Shown piece by piece: positions 38,401 to 53,067 of a stretch of DNA of 64,000 bases. How positions within the stretch are numbered: the first letter of the stretch is position 1; each line of letters opens with the position of its first letter. The DNA comes from Cymbidium sinense (taxonomy: Eukaryota; Streptophyta; Magnoliopsida; Asparagales; Orchidaceae), in assembly GCA_021442155.1 (NCBI GenBank), contig CM038221.1, forward strand, positions 42,727,648 through 42,791,647. Reading direction: 5' to 3'. Below the pieces are notes generated by a model that was not told the DNA's origin, did no database searches, and saw nothing but the letters and a program-made list of their open reading frames with translations. A program made the translations under genes and the position numbers.

Positions 38401-41400
38401 GCTGCTAAACGCATTTGTATTGCTAATTGCCGGGAATGCATATTTTATCTGGGAGTTAATCAGCGACCTCTTTTTCTTGGAGATAATCATAAACTACAAG
38501 TGAGTAATTTTGTGATAATAATAAGGCTCTTATTTTTTTTATTTATGTATGTATTTGTATGCATACACAGACACAAAGATCGTCTCACTTCTAAAAGTGC
38601 AAATTCATTTCAGCTAGGAATGAAGTTTTATCACACATTTATCATTAACCCATTGAAAGTGTCAAAAGCCTTGTTTTTGCACAAACCTATCGTTTGTCTT
38701 GCCTCTATCTTTTGCCTAGTTAACTTATATTTTCTTTAGGGTAATTGAATAGTAGAATTCTGATAAAAATGACAATTATATATGTCGTGACTTCCTAGGA
38801 GGCCTATAGTTGTCTATTTTAACATTCCATTTGTCTCTTCTAATTTAATTTTATAGGATATTTTTAAGTGGATGTGCAATTGATCTGTATTGCTCTCTTC
38901 TACGTATTCATACTGGTCAATGAATATTTTACAAATTCAAGGTAGCAGATTGCATGGATGAGAATATTCAGATTGTTTTTATGGAACTTCTTGAACAGAA
39001 TGATGATTTTTTAAAGCATATTAACATGTGATTTGGAATAATAGATTTAAGGGGACCAGATAAATGGACATTCAATGTGCTTAGCTCATCCGGAGGATTT
39101 ACATTTCATTTATTGAGGTTATGAAATCTTTTAAAACTTAGATGGCGTTGAAAACAAAAAGTTGCTGTAGGATTAATTTTTTAAGGTTTGAAAATCTGTT
39201 CATGGATGTGATTGTGTTTTTTTGTGGTTAAGTGGTTTAAGAGTGGATGGCGTTAAGTGGTTTTCATTTAGTTGAAGAGAGATTTGATTGTACTTTTTTG
39301 TGATATTACCAGTTTTAGGATGATGGATTGAGCTGTTAAACATGACTTGAACTTCATTTGGTAATGATTCTGTTTTAAAAGTTGGGCAAAAACCCTTTTG
39401 TTGAAAAGCCAATAGGTGGAAGTTGCTGTCAGTTTCACTGTTGGTGTTATTTGAGAAACCTATTGTTGAGCTGCAGTTCGTTAAGCTATGTGGGTTTTGG
39501 GTGTTTGGGCTGAAGTGTTGTGTATGCATTATTTTCTGCTTGTTACTAAACAAATTTTTTCAGTTTGCAGATTGTTAGCATTCTAAAATTATCAAGTTGT
39601 GAAGGTTCTTTCTATTTGATAAATGGTGCCTGAGTATTCTTTGGAATATAGTACTCTTATATTATAAATTGGTTGTTTTCTAATGACTAACATATATAAT
39701 AAAAGGCCTTTTTCTTATAACGTGGTATTAGTGGGGGCCGGGCTACTGTAACCCTGAACACCTACTACTTTCAATTCATCTTCCTTTTCCTTTCTTCCCA
39801 TCTTCACCTTACCCTGGCCTCACATACCCACATCTCACTGCAACTACGTCCCACTACTTGCTTGCAACCCCACTTCATTTTTATCCCACTGCTCGCCTGA
39901 ATTTTGCACCTCCATTGAATCCACATGCTGCACACCACTGTTCTTCAGGTCATTGAGCTTTTGCTCCCTCTCTAATGGTTTTTAACCAATCTATCATTGA
40001 TGCGGGGCATGTGGTGTGTGCCCGTAGTGGTTCGATTGGAAATGGTCATGCCGTAGGACCTTTTTTGTTTCTCACCTAATGTGTCTGTGCTATGTCATTT
40101 GGAATATTTGTAGACTGAATTTAACTATCCTTTTTTGTTCAACATGCCTTTGTCCTATTTGTGACTATTTTTATTGTTAACACAGCCATTGTCTCTTTAG
40201 CCATGTATCTACCATGCCATTTCCTATTATGGTTCTACAACAATTACTTCTTGTACGCCCCGGATTTTAGATTCTCATGTTTTTTCCCATATGACATGTA
40301 TTTAACTACTGTTCTCATCCATTGACTTGATATCTGCACCATTGATCACTATTTGTAATTGCTCCCACTCCAGTGTCTAGAAAGGTTGTCCTCTCCAAAG
40401 GCTTAAATCCTAGATGTTTTATATTTTTTTTCAAATTTCTTATGATTTGCTATCCATTCATTTTCTTACTAAAGTCTGTAATCGCTCTATAATCTTTTAT
40501 CCATCTCATTATATTTTTTAGGATGATTTAAAGGATGACTATGGGTGTTGTTAAAATTAGTGGGGATTATTAGTTGACAATTGAGATCCCTTCTCTTACT
40601 TTCTACCATCTATTTGCATTAATGGTATTACTGTTTGAGTTATTCTACACCATGAAGATTTTGAGTTTTTATTACTATTGTCCTTTTAATCCCAAGTTTG
40701 AAAGCAATGCAGAGGAACGAGGTAAACATTATTGGGTGTATTTTTCTTATTCAATTATGAGTCCTAGTAGAGTGCCATTAAGTTCATTCTAATATTTTAG
40801 ATCTGGCTTATCCTTACTTACCTAGATTTAAGTGCTTTGTTACCTTTGTGGATGACCACTCTTAAATCACTTATATGTATTTCGTCAAGTGGAAATCTGA
40901 AGTCTTCCATCAAGAAATACATGTCATTTTCAACCATGATTAAAACTTTTTGTAGTGATTATGCTTTAGACTTTATGCAATCTTACTTTTTCTCATTTTG
41001 TGATGATAATAGATTTATTCATTAGATTTCATGTCTTCATATGTTTCAATAGAATGTGGTTGCGTAATGTAATCATCATCACCTGCTTGATGCTGCTTGG
41101 ACCTTGAAATTCTATATGAATATTTCTTATCCATGTGAATGTTTTTGTTTTTTGGTGGCTTCCTTTTCCTTTTTTTGTCCCCTCGTAATTTCTTGTCGTG
41201 GGTTGAATTTGAGATAGAGTTTTCAAATTTGCTACAATATAGATTTTTTTTTATTCCATGTTTTTCTAATCATATGCATGTCTTTTGGGTTTAAGATTAA
41301 ATTGGTCCTTCAATTATTTATGAAGAACCAATTTAGTCCAATACTAAACAGGAGGACCAATTTGGTCCTATTATGATCGGGGACCAAGTTGTCCTTCCGA

Positions 41401-44400
41401 AGGCGGAATGAAAATGAGAAGAGGGTAGGGTTTATTAGTTATCTATTTATTTTTATTTTTTGTTATTCCGAAAATATCCTGTAGTATTCATTATTTCTCT
41501 ATAACTTTCTGTTAAATTCCAAACGGAAGGACCAACTTGGTCCCTAATCAAATAGTCGAGAGACTAAATTGGTCCTCCATAAATAGTTGAGGGACCAATT
41601 TGATCTTAAACTCATGTCTTTTTTGTTACTTTCTTAACAATGATTTTGAGTAAAATTTCATAATTTTTTTTATTTTAGATTTTTTAATTTCCTTTGAATA
41701 TGATGAATAATTGCTTAAGATTGTCTTACAAAATTTGTATGTTGCATTATTTTTCTGTATGTTGTATGCTAGTTCTACATTAGAGACCCTAAATTTTTTT
41801 TTTATTTAGGATCAAAGTTTAAAATTGTATTACCTTCCCTAAAAAATAAAATTTCAAAAATAAGATTTATGTGATTTCAATAAATATATTTTTGCAAAGT
41901 TTTGCAAATAAATTAATATATACTTATGCTGATATGAAACATAAACTTAACAAAAAAAATATATTTACCATGCATCTATTCAAATTTTCAAAATGTAGAG
42001 CGCAACGTGATGCGCAATAGTCTAATTTGCTTCAAAGCGCAAAGCATGGTGCAAAGCGGCACTTTTGTTATCAAAGTGTCTATTGTTTGTATAAAATTAT
42101 AAATATGTAGCAAATTATTTTAAAAAAAGTAAAGCACACAATATATATTGAGGATGAACTTGCAAATTAAAATTTATGATAATTTTAAAAATAAATTTTA
42201 ATTTAAAACATAAAAATTTAGTATAGTTCACTTCTCATAAATAAGTCTATAATAAAATATAAACTTTAAAGCATAAACATATGAATTATGACAATTCTCC
42301 TCAATGTTGTAAAACTTGATAGAGTGGAAAACTTGGTAGAATATAATCTTGATAGAGTATAAAATTTGCGATCTATGACATTGTAAAATTTGATAGAGTA
42401 TAAATAAAATATAAAGTACATACCTAACTTAAAGATAAACATTAAAGATGAACCTACAAATTAAAATTTATGATAATTCTCAAAATAAACTTTAAAGCAT
42501 AAACAAATTAACATAGTTTACTTCTTATAAATAAATCCATAATAAAAGATAAATTTTAAAGCTTAAATTAAGTAACAAATTCTAAAATTTTAAATCAAAA
42601 TAAAGAAACTTACTTATCAATCTCTTTTTCATTAACATAATTTATTTTCTTCATCATCAAAATTTTCTTCCTTGCGAATTAGTATCATCTTTTATTTCTT
42701 GTGTAATAGGAGTGGACACAGATTGGGCTAAAACTAATATTGCAGGTGATGAAGCCCTTTTTTTATTTTAGCTTACTAAATCTTCAATCAACTTCTCTAT
42801 TAGCTTCTTTAATTTGTCTTTATGTGAAATCTTTATCTTTAAATTGTTGGTCAACAATATCTTTTGTTCTCTAATCAACTACTCAGACTTTCATTGATTG
42901 AATCCAAACTAATTAGATTAATATTTTCTCTTTAAAGCTTGATTATATTTGAATAAAACTAAGTCATTTAAGCATTTTTGATCTAATCAATTTTTTTTTT
43001 GGATTTGTAAAAAATAATAATGAATCTATTAAACAAATGAAAAATAAGTTATTTAATGACAATCAAAATTTATATACCTGCTCGAAGACACTCCAGTTAC
43101 TCTCACAACCATCAACACTACAAGTTAATCTTAAAATTTTGATTGCCAATTTTTGCAAAGTCGGGGTTGATGCATTATACATCTCCTACTACTTTGATAT
43201 ATCAAATTTTATACATCACATTACAAAATAATAAACTAATTAAGGACTCAAAATTATATAGAGGTTTCAATTAATCATTACCTGAAGATTTTTTATCTTT
43301 ATTTTAAATAATAGACTCAGTATAAGATAGAATACCAACATGATTATATATAGAGCTTTTGATCTATTGCTATTCTTTGAGTGAGATCTACCACTAATTT
43401 ACTAATGATTACATACCCTCCCTGCATTAAATGTATATCTGATTGTATCTTTGACTTGTTTTTGTAAAAAAAATTTGATAAAGATAATATCGAACTTGAT
43501 TGTATCTTTGAGTGAGGTCTACTACTAATCTACCAGTGATTACATACCCTCCCTCCATTAAATCTATATCTAATTGTATCTTTGACTTATTTTTATAAAA
43601 AAAATTTGGATAAAGATAATATCGAGCTTGATGTAATAGATGCTAAAGATGACATCTTCATCAGTCATCAGTGATACGGAAGTCTTGCTTGTATTTTTTG
43701 TCATCCCCTCCAATTGCAGCAATGGTTGTCTCTTTCACTTTGTCTATAGCATCATAAATCTACCACTAATCTACTAGCATACACTCCCTCCATTAATTAT
43801 ACATCTGATTGTATCTTTGACTTATTTTTGTAAAAAATAAATTTGGATAAAGATAATATCGAGCTTTGATGTAATGGATGCTAAAGATGACATTTTCATC
43901 AATCATCAATGATACGGAAAGATTGTTTGTATTTCTTCTCATCTCCTCCAAGTGCAACAATGGTTTCCTTTTTCACTCTATCTATAGCATCATAAATAGC
44001 TCATTGCTGACTAGTTATCTTCATTTATTAATCTTAACATCTTTACAATTAGGGTTGTCACCTTCAAGATGTAGCAGACATCATTCCAAAACCTAAGCTT
44101 GAGGACAATCTCTTTATTTATTTTTTCCCCTTATAATCAAAATTGAATCTAGACTTGTTCTACTCATAAAAAACAAACATACACTTTCAATCCTCTTTTT
44201 ACTTGTGTATACTTGCAAGAGTTAGAAATGAAGTTGCAAAGTGAGTAAACACCTAGTCTTATCAATTCTATTGCACTTGTATATCTTCTCATCGTGTTTA
44301 AAAAAGTTCATGAGTGTATATGTACCCAGTTAACTACAAAGTACTCTTGATTACAGTTTTTACTTCAACTATTTTTTCAAATATCATTTAACATCAAGTC

Positions 44401-47400
44401 AATATAATGAGCTGCATACAACATCCAATACATACATATCTTCTTTTTCATAACCATTTGACCTATATAAAGAAATGTAAATATTATGTATCACTCTATC
44501 TTAATAAAAATATAAGATATAATTATATGTGTAATATAATGCTAAATAACATGCATAACACGCTTGCAAGAATGTAGTTAAACTTGTTATCTGTAATCAC
44601 TTGAATGATATTTTACTCTCTAATATTTTTTATTTGTGTATCTAATAGCTCAAAGAACTTAATCGTAGTCTTTGAATATTCAGATGCGTTAATTGACTCC
44701 AAGAATATAGTACTTAATGGTGAGTTAATTAAAAAATCAATTATTGATCACTCTCGACGATCATTCCAGCCATCAGACACTAAAGTGCATCCCTTCTCCT
44801 GTTAAAATTTTTGATGTTCTTTCACATTTTGCATAGTTGTTTGTAGTTCCTTTTTTAATAAAGGAACTCTCAATTTGTGATACGATGGTGATCGAAGACC
44901 AGGTTCATACCGTGCAATTGCCTTCACCATATGATTAAAGCTTTCTAATTTAATTGCATTGAAAGGTATATTTACTTGGTAGAATCACCTGACAATGTAT
45001 TATGTAGTTCTTTTTCTAATTCACTTATCTATATTTTCTTTGATTTCAACTTGTCACATTTATTTTCTTTTCCCCATCTCTTTTTCAGGCTCTTTAAATA
45101 GGAATTGATCTATTTCATCATTCAGCTTAGAAGTACTAATGCTTCATGATCCATAACATATTTCAAATGACCTCTTACCATAATTCTTAGGCCATTGATT
45201 TAATAATTCATCAGTAATGTCAAATCACCTTCTCCACATGTTCTATGATTAAATTTTGTTTTGGCTTCTTTACTCCTTAATAAGCCATCAACTCATCTTT
45301 CTTACATCTGTAGGGACTTTTATGCATTTGACAACATTACTACTTCTAGAAGTGTTACAAGGACTGATGAGATACTCTTTCTCACTAGATATCCTTCCAT
45401 TTGCTTCTTTACAATAATAAATACATATATGCCAAAGAATGCCGGTCTCATATTTTACTTTTTTTTTACATTTTCAAGTTGGATTTTTTTTTTTTTGCAT
45501 TTGATTTAGCCATATTTAAAATAACAATGCATAAATAATGCTTAAATCTAAAATAGTTATACAAAAAATGGATTAAACAACAAAATATTATTGTTGCAAG
45601 GATTGAAAAAAAGACTTAAAATAATTAAAGAAAAAGAGAAATTTCGTTATATATGAAACAAAGTGGACTCAGAGTTACAAAAAAGGGCAATGCAAAGAAG
45701 CTACTAATCGTTGCAAAAAAAACCTCCTCTTAGGTTACTGATGACCTTCCAATTAGAGAATTCAAAATGTTAAATCAATAGATAAGAAGTCCAAGCGAAA
45801 CCATTAGTAAAAGTTCGGCAAAACAACAAAGACCAATCAATTAGGCAATAATTCCAAGCTTTCCTGTGGCCATCTAATGAGAAGATGATAAAAAAGATTG
45901 CTGCAACAATAATAAGTACGAAAGATGCTCTTTTGATATAAAAGTTCTTCATAGTCCAGAATAAATCATCCAAAAATGCAGCAAAAAATTGAGAGTTTGT
46001 AAGCCTAAAAGAAATCAACAATTCGAAAAAGAAATTCGGAAAAGAAATCAACTTTCAAATAAAACTTCACTACCAATCCAAGTAACATCTATGCAACGAC
46101 ATTTTAGTAGGAAATAAGTAGAAAGTATTCAATTTCAACTTTTTTTTTTTGTAGAAACAAGATCAATAAGGAATAGAACCAAACATTTAAAAAATTGAAC
46201 ATTCACACAACTTCTTTTCTTCAAATTACACAACTCTAATAATTCCAAAAAAAATAAAAATCTAACAAACATATCGATACCCCGAATAAGAAACCACCCA
46301 CTTCCCTTAAATCCAAAATGCCCCTCACAAAACCCTCGCTTCAAACACATCAACAAGTAAAACAAGCATACCAACCCAATCTGAGTCCATAAAGCTCTAT
46401 TTGCACATGTTAACCTCCGACCGGACCACTGTTCAATTAGATATCCAAAGGTTTCATTCAAATAAACATTGCGGGAGCTAAAAGGGGGAGAAAAAGAGGA
46501 AAGCTCGTTAACCTTCAACTGGACCGTGACAACTAGGAAGAAATCTCAATCCATTAGCGGCACGAATGAGTGAAATCCCAATCCAGCAGCAACCGCATGA
46601 AAAGACTCTTTTTTTCACAACTCCCAAATCTGTGGGGCCTGAGCCTTGGCGTCTTGTTCAGATTCGTGCGAGAGACAGGTGAGATGAGGGCAGAGTGACT
46701 CCAAACGAGTCCTAATCACTATTTATCCCTGCACCCTGCCTCGGGGTACGATAGTGTGCTTCACATATAGTCGCCACATGACTGTACAGTGAAGCGCGAC
46801 CTTTGTGCCTCACATCGCTACACTTAAGATGCACACTTCTAAAAACACTGCATCTATTATAGAGATATATAACATTATCTATTTCAATATCTTTAAATAA
46901 GATGATTATAATGTGTTGAATATTTTCTCAGATTTGAGTATTGTAGCCAAACAATATTTGCTGAGAGATTACCCTATTATCAATATTTGTTCTATTAGAC
47001 GTCTTTTGTGAGAAGTGAAGCATGTTTTAAGGTGTAATTCATAAAAAAAACAAAAGGGATGAAGCTTGTTATCGTGTTTTAAATCTTTAAAGTTTGAAGG
47101 ATAATGGAATTATGCTTTTGTTATGGCTACTACATTTGATTAGTGGTTATATAATTAAATTCTTATAAACGCAATATAAAGTTCACACACAGTAGCATCA
47201 ATATTATGTATGATCAAATTTAATTCTATTGAAGAAATTATAATTAACAAATATTTTTCATAGAATCAATTCACCGCAGAATAAGATTTATTGTTAAATT
47301 TACACATGGGTCCGCTTTAGAATATGTTATAGAATTTAATATAGAACATGTTCAGCAACCTGAACCAAAATTTAAAAATTTAAAAATCTAAATTAAAATT

Positions 47401-50400
47401 GAATATTAATTAGATCATGTATGAACCTGTCCAAACTTGGGTTAAAAATAGAATTTGTCCTTAATTTTAAAATTGAACAAATCCTTGTTCTAATTAAGTT
47501 TTGGTCTAATTAGGATGGATTTAATTTTGTAGTGGACATCACTTTTTTGAGATATTAATTGTTTTTCTTTTTCCTATTGAAAGCAAAGTAAAATTCTTAT
47601 AGAAAGCATTAGGGGTTTATATATGGCCAAGAAGTTAAAATAAAATAAAATATATCGGTAGAAAAAACTTTTGAAAATTAATATATTAGGAAATGACCAT
47701 GAAAATTAAAGTTGACAATACTATAGAGCGACCTTGAAAATTATAGTTGATAGATTAGCTCACTAAATGGTTGTTTTGAGAGTTTAATAAGAATGTATCC
47801 ACAGGGCCTAATAACCTTATATGAAACTAGCGAAGATATGAAACCTCCGCCAAAAACTAAACAGACCAGTAGATATGTTGTAACATGAATTTAAAAATCA
47901 TATCTGGTGATCTAAGATGCCAATCATCAAGCATGAATTAGGCTGGTTACATATGGGGCTAAAATAATGCAAATAACAATTTATAGTAACAATAAAATTA
48001 AGCTAGTAGTTTTTCCCCATTAGTAAATTACCAAAAAAACCGATCTACTGAGTTTAGAGGAAAAATGGATGCATCTGGACACCTCATGAAATTTCTTATT
48101 TTTCTTACAGCCTTGCCTACTAAATGCTTCAGAAAGCAAACAACAACAACAAGAAGCCTTAATCCCACTAGGTGGCTTACATGAATCCTTTCTCTTGTGT
48201 TTACTATGTGTCAAATTCTCATCTAATTCAAGTATACTAAGATCATTATTTATACATTTTAACCAAGTCTTTTAGGTCTACCTCTACCTTTCTTAACAAA
48301 GGCAATGCATCTACTCTCCTAATCGGTCATCTGACGTGACGCTTTATGTGGCCAAACCATCAAAGCACTCTCCTAATCTTATCTACCACTGAGCTACTCC
48401 AACTTTTCCTAGAACATACTCATTTTGCATTCAATCTCTAAGAGTAAAGCCACTCATCCACCTAAGCATCCTCATCTCGTAACACTTAACTTAGTCTTAT
48501 GCTTCTCTTTATTGGCCAACATTCTGCACCATAAGTCATGTGTCTTACCACCATCTTATAAAATTTTCCTTAAGTTTAAGTGGAACTTTTCTATCACATA
48601 ATAGGATGCATTCCTCCACTTCAACCATCCAACTTGAATTCTACTAATAACATCTCCATCTATTTCACCATCATTTTGGACAATAGAGCTTAAATATCTG
48701 AATCGCTCACTCTTATTAATGCTTCAGAAAGCCTTATCCAAAAAATTTCTATAGAAAAGTCTTCTACAAATTTTGTTTCATATACAATCAAGGGATCAAA
48801 CTCATTAGATTCATCAAGAGATTGTTAAAACACAAAAACCATCACCATGAGGAGATTGATATTGCAACAATTTGTCGATGGAGCTAATAATTTGTGAACA
48901 CATAGTATGTGTGGGAAGCATAGAAGGAAAAAAAGGATGGCCAAGTCAATGGAAGAATAACTAAAAGAAATTGAGATGAACCATACCAATCTCTCTTTTA
49001 GAAGTATCTATAGCCATAATCTTAACCTCCTGTGGTTGATCTAGCAAAATAATGACATTATCAAAAACTAAATAATCATTCTTATTGGTTACACATTTGA
49101 CAGAGAACATAACTCTCAAAGTCAATTTCTAACTAAAACCATTCCCACCTTAGTTAAGTGTCATATATATAATCTGATTGGTAAGGACCTTGGAATCTAT
49201 TTTTAAGGTCTTGGGTTTTATCCTCACATATATTATAATAAACTCCCGATTATTAGGTGGGCAAATTAAAAAAAAAAAAAAGCTAGGTCAGCATACTCCT
49301 TCAACCTATTAGAGCACTTTCCATCATTGAAAATACCACTGATCTAAGGCATTTCATTACCAACCTTCCCATCACAGGAACTTCTGCCACTATGACACTG
49401 ATCTGAATTATTTGAACCTCTAGAATTGACATCTTGGCATTGATACTTAACGGTAAGACTCCCAACACCATCAAAAGTGTGAGGCTTGTTAGCTTTTTAG
49501 AATGGTTAGAGATTGAAGCAAGAATTGTTATCATGCTCTAGCATTTTGCAATATGCTCAAAAGTTTGAGAGCTTCTCAGTGCTCATTATTTGTGGAGCCA
49601 ACCCAAGTTTCTTTATCATACTGGTTGGACTATATGCCTCAACGAAAACATTAGTCATAGATTGCCACTTTCAAAGCATTTACAAAAATAGAGACCACAA
49701 GAAAATCCATACATGATTAATAAGATGAAAATAGATATGTGCATAGGATCATATCAGAATAAGGAGAGATTCTTCTTTGAATATAGTAGTTAACTTTCTT
49801 ATGCAGAATCCTTTCACATAATGCGATTTTTGTGAAAATATATGGAGTAATCTTCATCATCTTGGATTCAGATAAGAATATATTTGATGCACAACACACT
49901 AACATAATAATTTTTTTCCGTTTTATGTCAAAAAAATGATATTCCCCCCAAGAAAAAATACTCTTGATATAAGGCATGTATGGGATAAAAGCAATTAAGA
50001 CAAGCATGCATGAAAATAAGTCACGATAATTATTTCTATCTCTAATACTGAAATATATTTCTTATAAAATAAACTCTAAGAGGATTAAAATATACAAAAT
50101 TTTCCATGAAATATCATGTGATTGTACATGTAAATCTAACATGCTAAAAGTAACAGCAGCACACTAATAGTAGCAGAGAGCCATGAAGACCTAATGAAGT
50201 AAAGAATTTTCTAAGCTAATCCAGGCAACTTTTCTTAGTTGAAAATTTACTAATAAGCGTGAAATTGAAGGTCTTTTCCAACGGTTCCTTTTACTCAATA
50301 GAAAGAGTTGGTTCTCATCAAAAGGATCAGGTGATACTTTAAAAGGTGACGCATGTTGTCTCAAATCCATATTATTTATGATTTGGATCAGTTTGTGTTG

Positions 50401-52937
50401 ATAAGGTAACCATTGGGTCCTAATCATTAACCTTATTTTGTTGAGCACCCTGCCTCCTTTACCAAATAAAATAAAATTGACAATGGACTAATCCACATAC
50501 TTCCCAAATTGAATAAAAGAGGAAAGGATGATGAAAAGTGGCTGCATTCAGAATTATGCTTTTAAAGGATTACCAACTGAAAAATTGTGCAGAAAAATGG
50601 AGCATTTCGCTTTACCTATTTGGATTTCTTCATGGTGCACTGGTGCAGCTTCTCACCCATTTCACCAAGTAAATACTTCAATTTTGTTTAACTATTCTAC
50701 TTCCCTCCTTGCCCCTGCTTGCAAAATGTTTTGTTTATTTCACTAGAAACTTGAGATTATATACTATGGGACTTATTGAGGAAAGGTCATAAATGAACCT
50801 GGTTCACATCTGAAATTTTTTATAGAAAGTCAGCTAAAACCAATGCAACCGATGTTGTCAATCTGGTTCTCTTTGACTTTTTACCCTCAGAGATTGCCTC
50901 ATACTTTACAGCAATTTGTTCTCACGTGGTTATTAGGGAATAATTCAACACTAAGTATTCTATTACCTTTTATCTCATATAGGTGGCACCATTCAATACC
51001 TATTACCCACTGCTTGAAGAGCACTTGGCTTATGCTGGTATTGATGCAGCTATTAATAAGTGGGATGAACCTGTGGTGCTGGGAGTGGTTGATCCACACG
51101 ACTCAATATCTCATCCTGCTGGAGTGTCTGATGTTCAAGCTGAATCTGCAACATACCTTGATCCTGAACATTTTACAAACTTTTGGGTAAGTTTTAAAAA
51201 ATACATCATGCTTCTTTAAATTAAAAATAAAAAAAAACTAGATGAGGATTTCATATTTTGAAGATTTTGTCCTCTTCCTACTAACTAGTCATTGATATTT
51301 ATTTTTGGTATCCAATCTTTAAACTTTATCTAGATTTAGAGGTTTGATTTGATTGCTTTTGGGGATGTTTATTAGTTTTTTTTTAACTTCTCGCTTGGAA
51401 GGACATCCAATGTATTTGAATTGACTCATTGTCATGTCTCTTTAAATTTATAATGCAGATTCCCAACTGGTTTGGAGATATATCATCACATTTAACAAGA
51501 TATAATCCTTTTCCATTACCTGAACTTTACATGACATCTCAGCGGAATAAGGTAGCGTTTCTCTTAATAATGATTTTGATGTTTGTTATGCGTACTCATT
51601 GTTTTAATTCAATGAGTTTTCCGTCTCTGTATGCATTTCTTGTAACCATAAGATCTATTTCAGCTGTTTAAAATATTTAATTTTTTTATTAATGATTTGT
51701 TATCTTTTGGATCTTATGAATGTACTATTTGGCTCTTGGTTGATATGCTTACCTTTAAAATAATCATTTTCCAGCTTTTACTTCTGACTGACATCCAAAA
51801 AGCTTTAAGGGACTTGCAAATTGATGAGGATAGGAGGCGGGAACTAGCATGTGCTCTTCATGTGCATTTCAAAGACTGGTTATATGGTAAAGCTTTCTTG
51901 TTTTCTACCTCCCCGCATGCATGCAAAATTTGTTGTCAAAGGTTTCTCATGTACATGACTAATCTTGATACTCCTCTAAAAGTGGTCTACTGAATTTTTT
52001 ACTTCTATTCTGCTTTCATTGTTATGTTTCCTTGTCTTTTCCTTGGTTACAATTGGGATTATGGTTTGGAAAAGTCTTGTAAAGGGAAAGGTGGTTAGGT
52101 AAATAGGAACTTAAGTGTTTAGTTGGAGTGGCAGCGAAGCATTATAACTTGGCTGCATTTTGTGTACATTATTTTGGATGCATAACCTGTATCTCATAGA
52201 GATATTGCATCCATATTCTTCAAACCAATAAATAATTTCAGGTAAAAGATTCAATTCATACAAGTAATGCTGCAACTGATACGGTTCTGTTTAATCCTTT
52301 ACTAAGCTGACTAGAATTGAGTGAAACTCAAAAGCAGGTATGCTTTTACCAATTTTGGTCACATTAAGAAGATTCACTGCTTTAGAACGAGTTATTGGAA
52401 TATATATATATATCAGCGAGCAGCAAGTTACATTAGGCAAAGTTTTCAGATGGCCTTATGATTATAGTTGAATGTTAAATTTGTCAAACAGCAAGCCTAA
52501 TTGTACTCTTAAAATTAGTTAGAAAGAAATGAAGAAAACTCTTAAATGTGTTAAAGTTGCAGCAATCTCCCTGTAAAGATATGGTATGTTGTGTTAGATT
52601 CTCCTACCTTTATCATGACTCCTGTCATAAATTGGGAGGCCTGTTGATAATCTGCAGTTTATACAATATTGCTCCCGTATATGCTCTTCATAACCGTATA
52701 ATGGATTGGCGAAAGGAAAATGCAGTTAGTAGCCTTGGAAATCTCTTCCATTTTGGATATTAAGATTTTTATAAACAATGTTAATATAGATCTTTTATGT
52801 TTTAGTCTTTTAATGTTTATTACAATTATAAAATAGCCATTTCATCTTATAAGACTATTAAGAGGATAATCATCATCATCATTAGGCTTATCCCAACTAT
52901 TTATTCATTGATTGCTTTCTTCTAGACTTAAACTTAT

Positions 52938-53011
<74 letters not shown>

Positions 53012-53015
53012 TATA

Positions 53016-53067
<52 letters not shown>

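Larger units (their letters stand above)
41981..46850 (-). mobile_element. Complete but defunct hAT DNA transposon in intron 5, antisense
   Basis: The element is bracketed by CATCTATT at 41,973-41,980 and 46,851-46,858, the 8-bp target duplication expected for hAT. The right end, read inward on the minus strand, starts CAGTGTTTTTAGAA, a typical plant hAT terminus; the left end (CAAATTTTCAAAATGTAG) is a diverged counterpart. Subterminal blocks also match inverted: GTAGAGCGCAACGTGATGCG at about 41,995 against GTAGCGATGTGAGGCACAAA near 46,826. Transposase remnants run on the minus strand. Total 4,870 bp, antisense to the host gene. Confidence 0.85.

Noticed and set aside
45770..46518. Two minus-strand open frames of 93 and 127 codons near the hAT right end
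   Set aside because: Hydrophobic, phenylalanine-rich translations of AT-rich DNA with no BED-finger or transposase motif; probably untranslated or intronic parts of the hAT element.
49301..49534. 77-codon minus-strand open frame in intron 5
   Set aside because: Not recognisable and not supported by neighbouring motifs.
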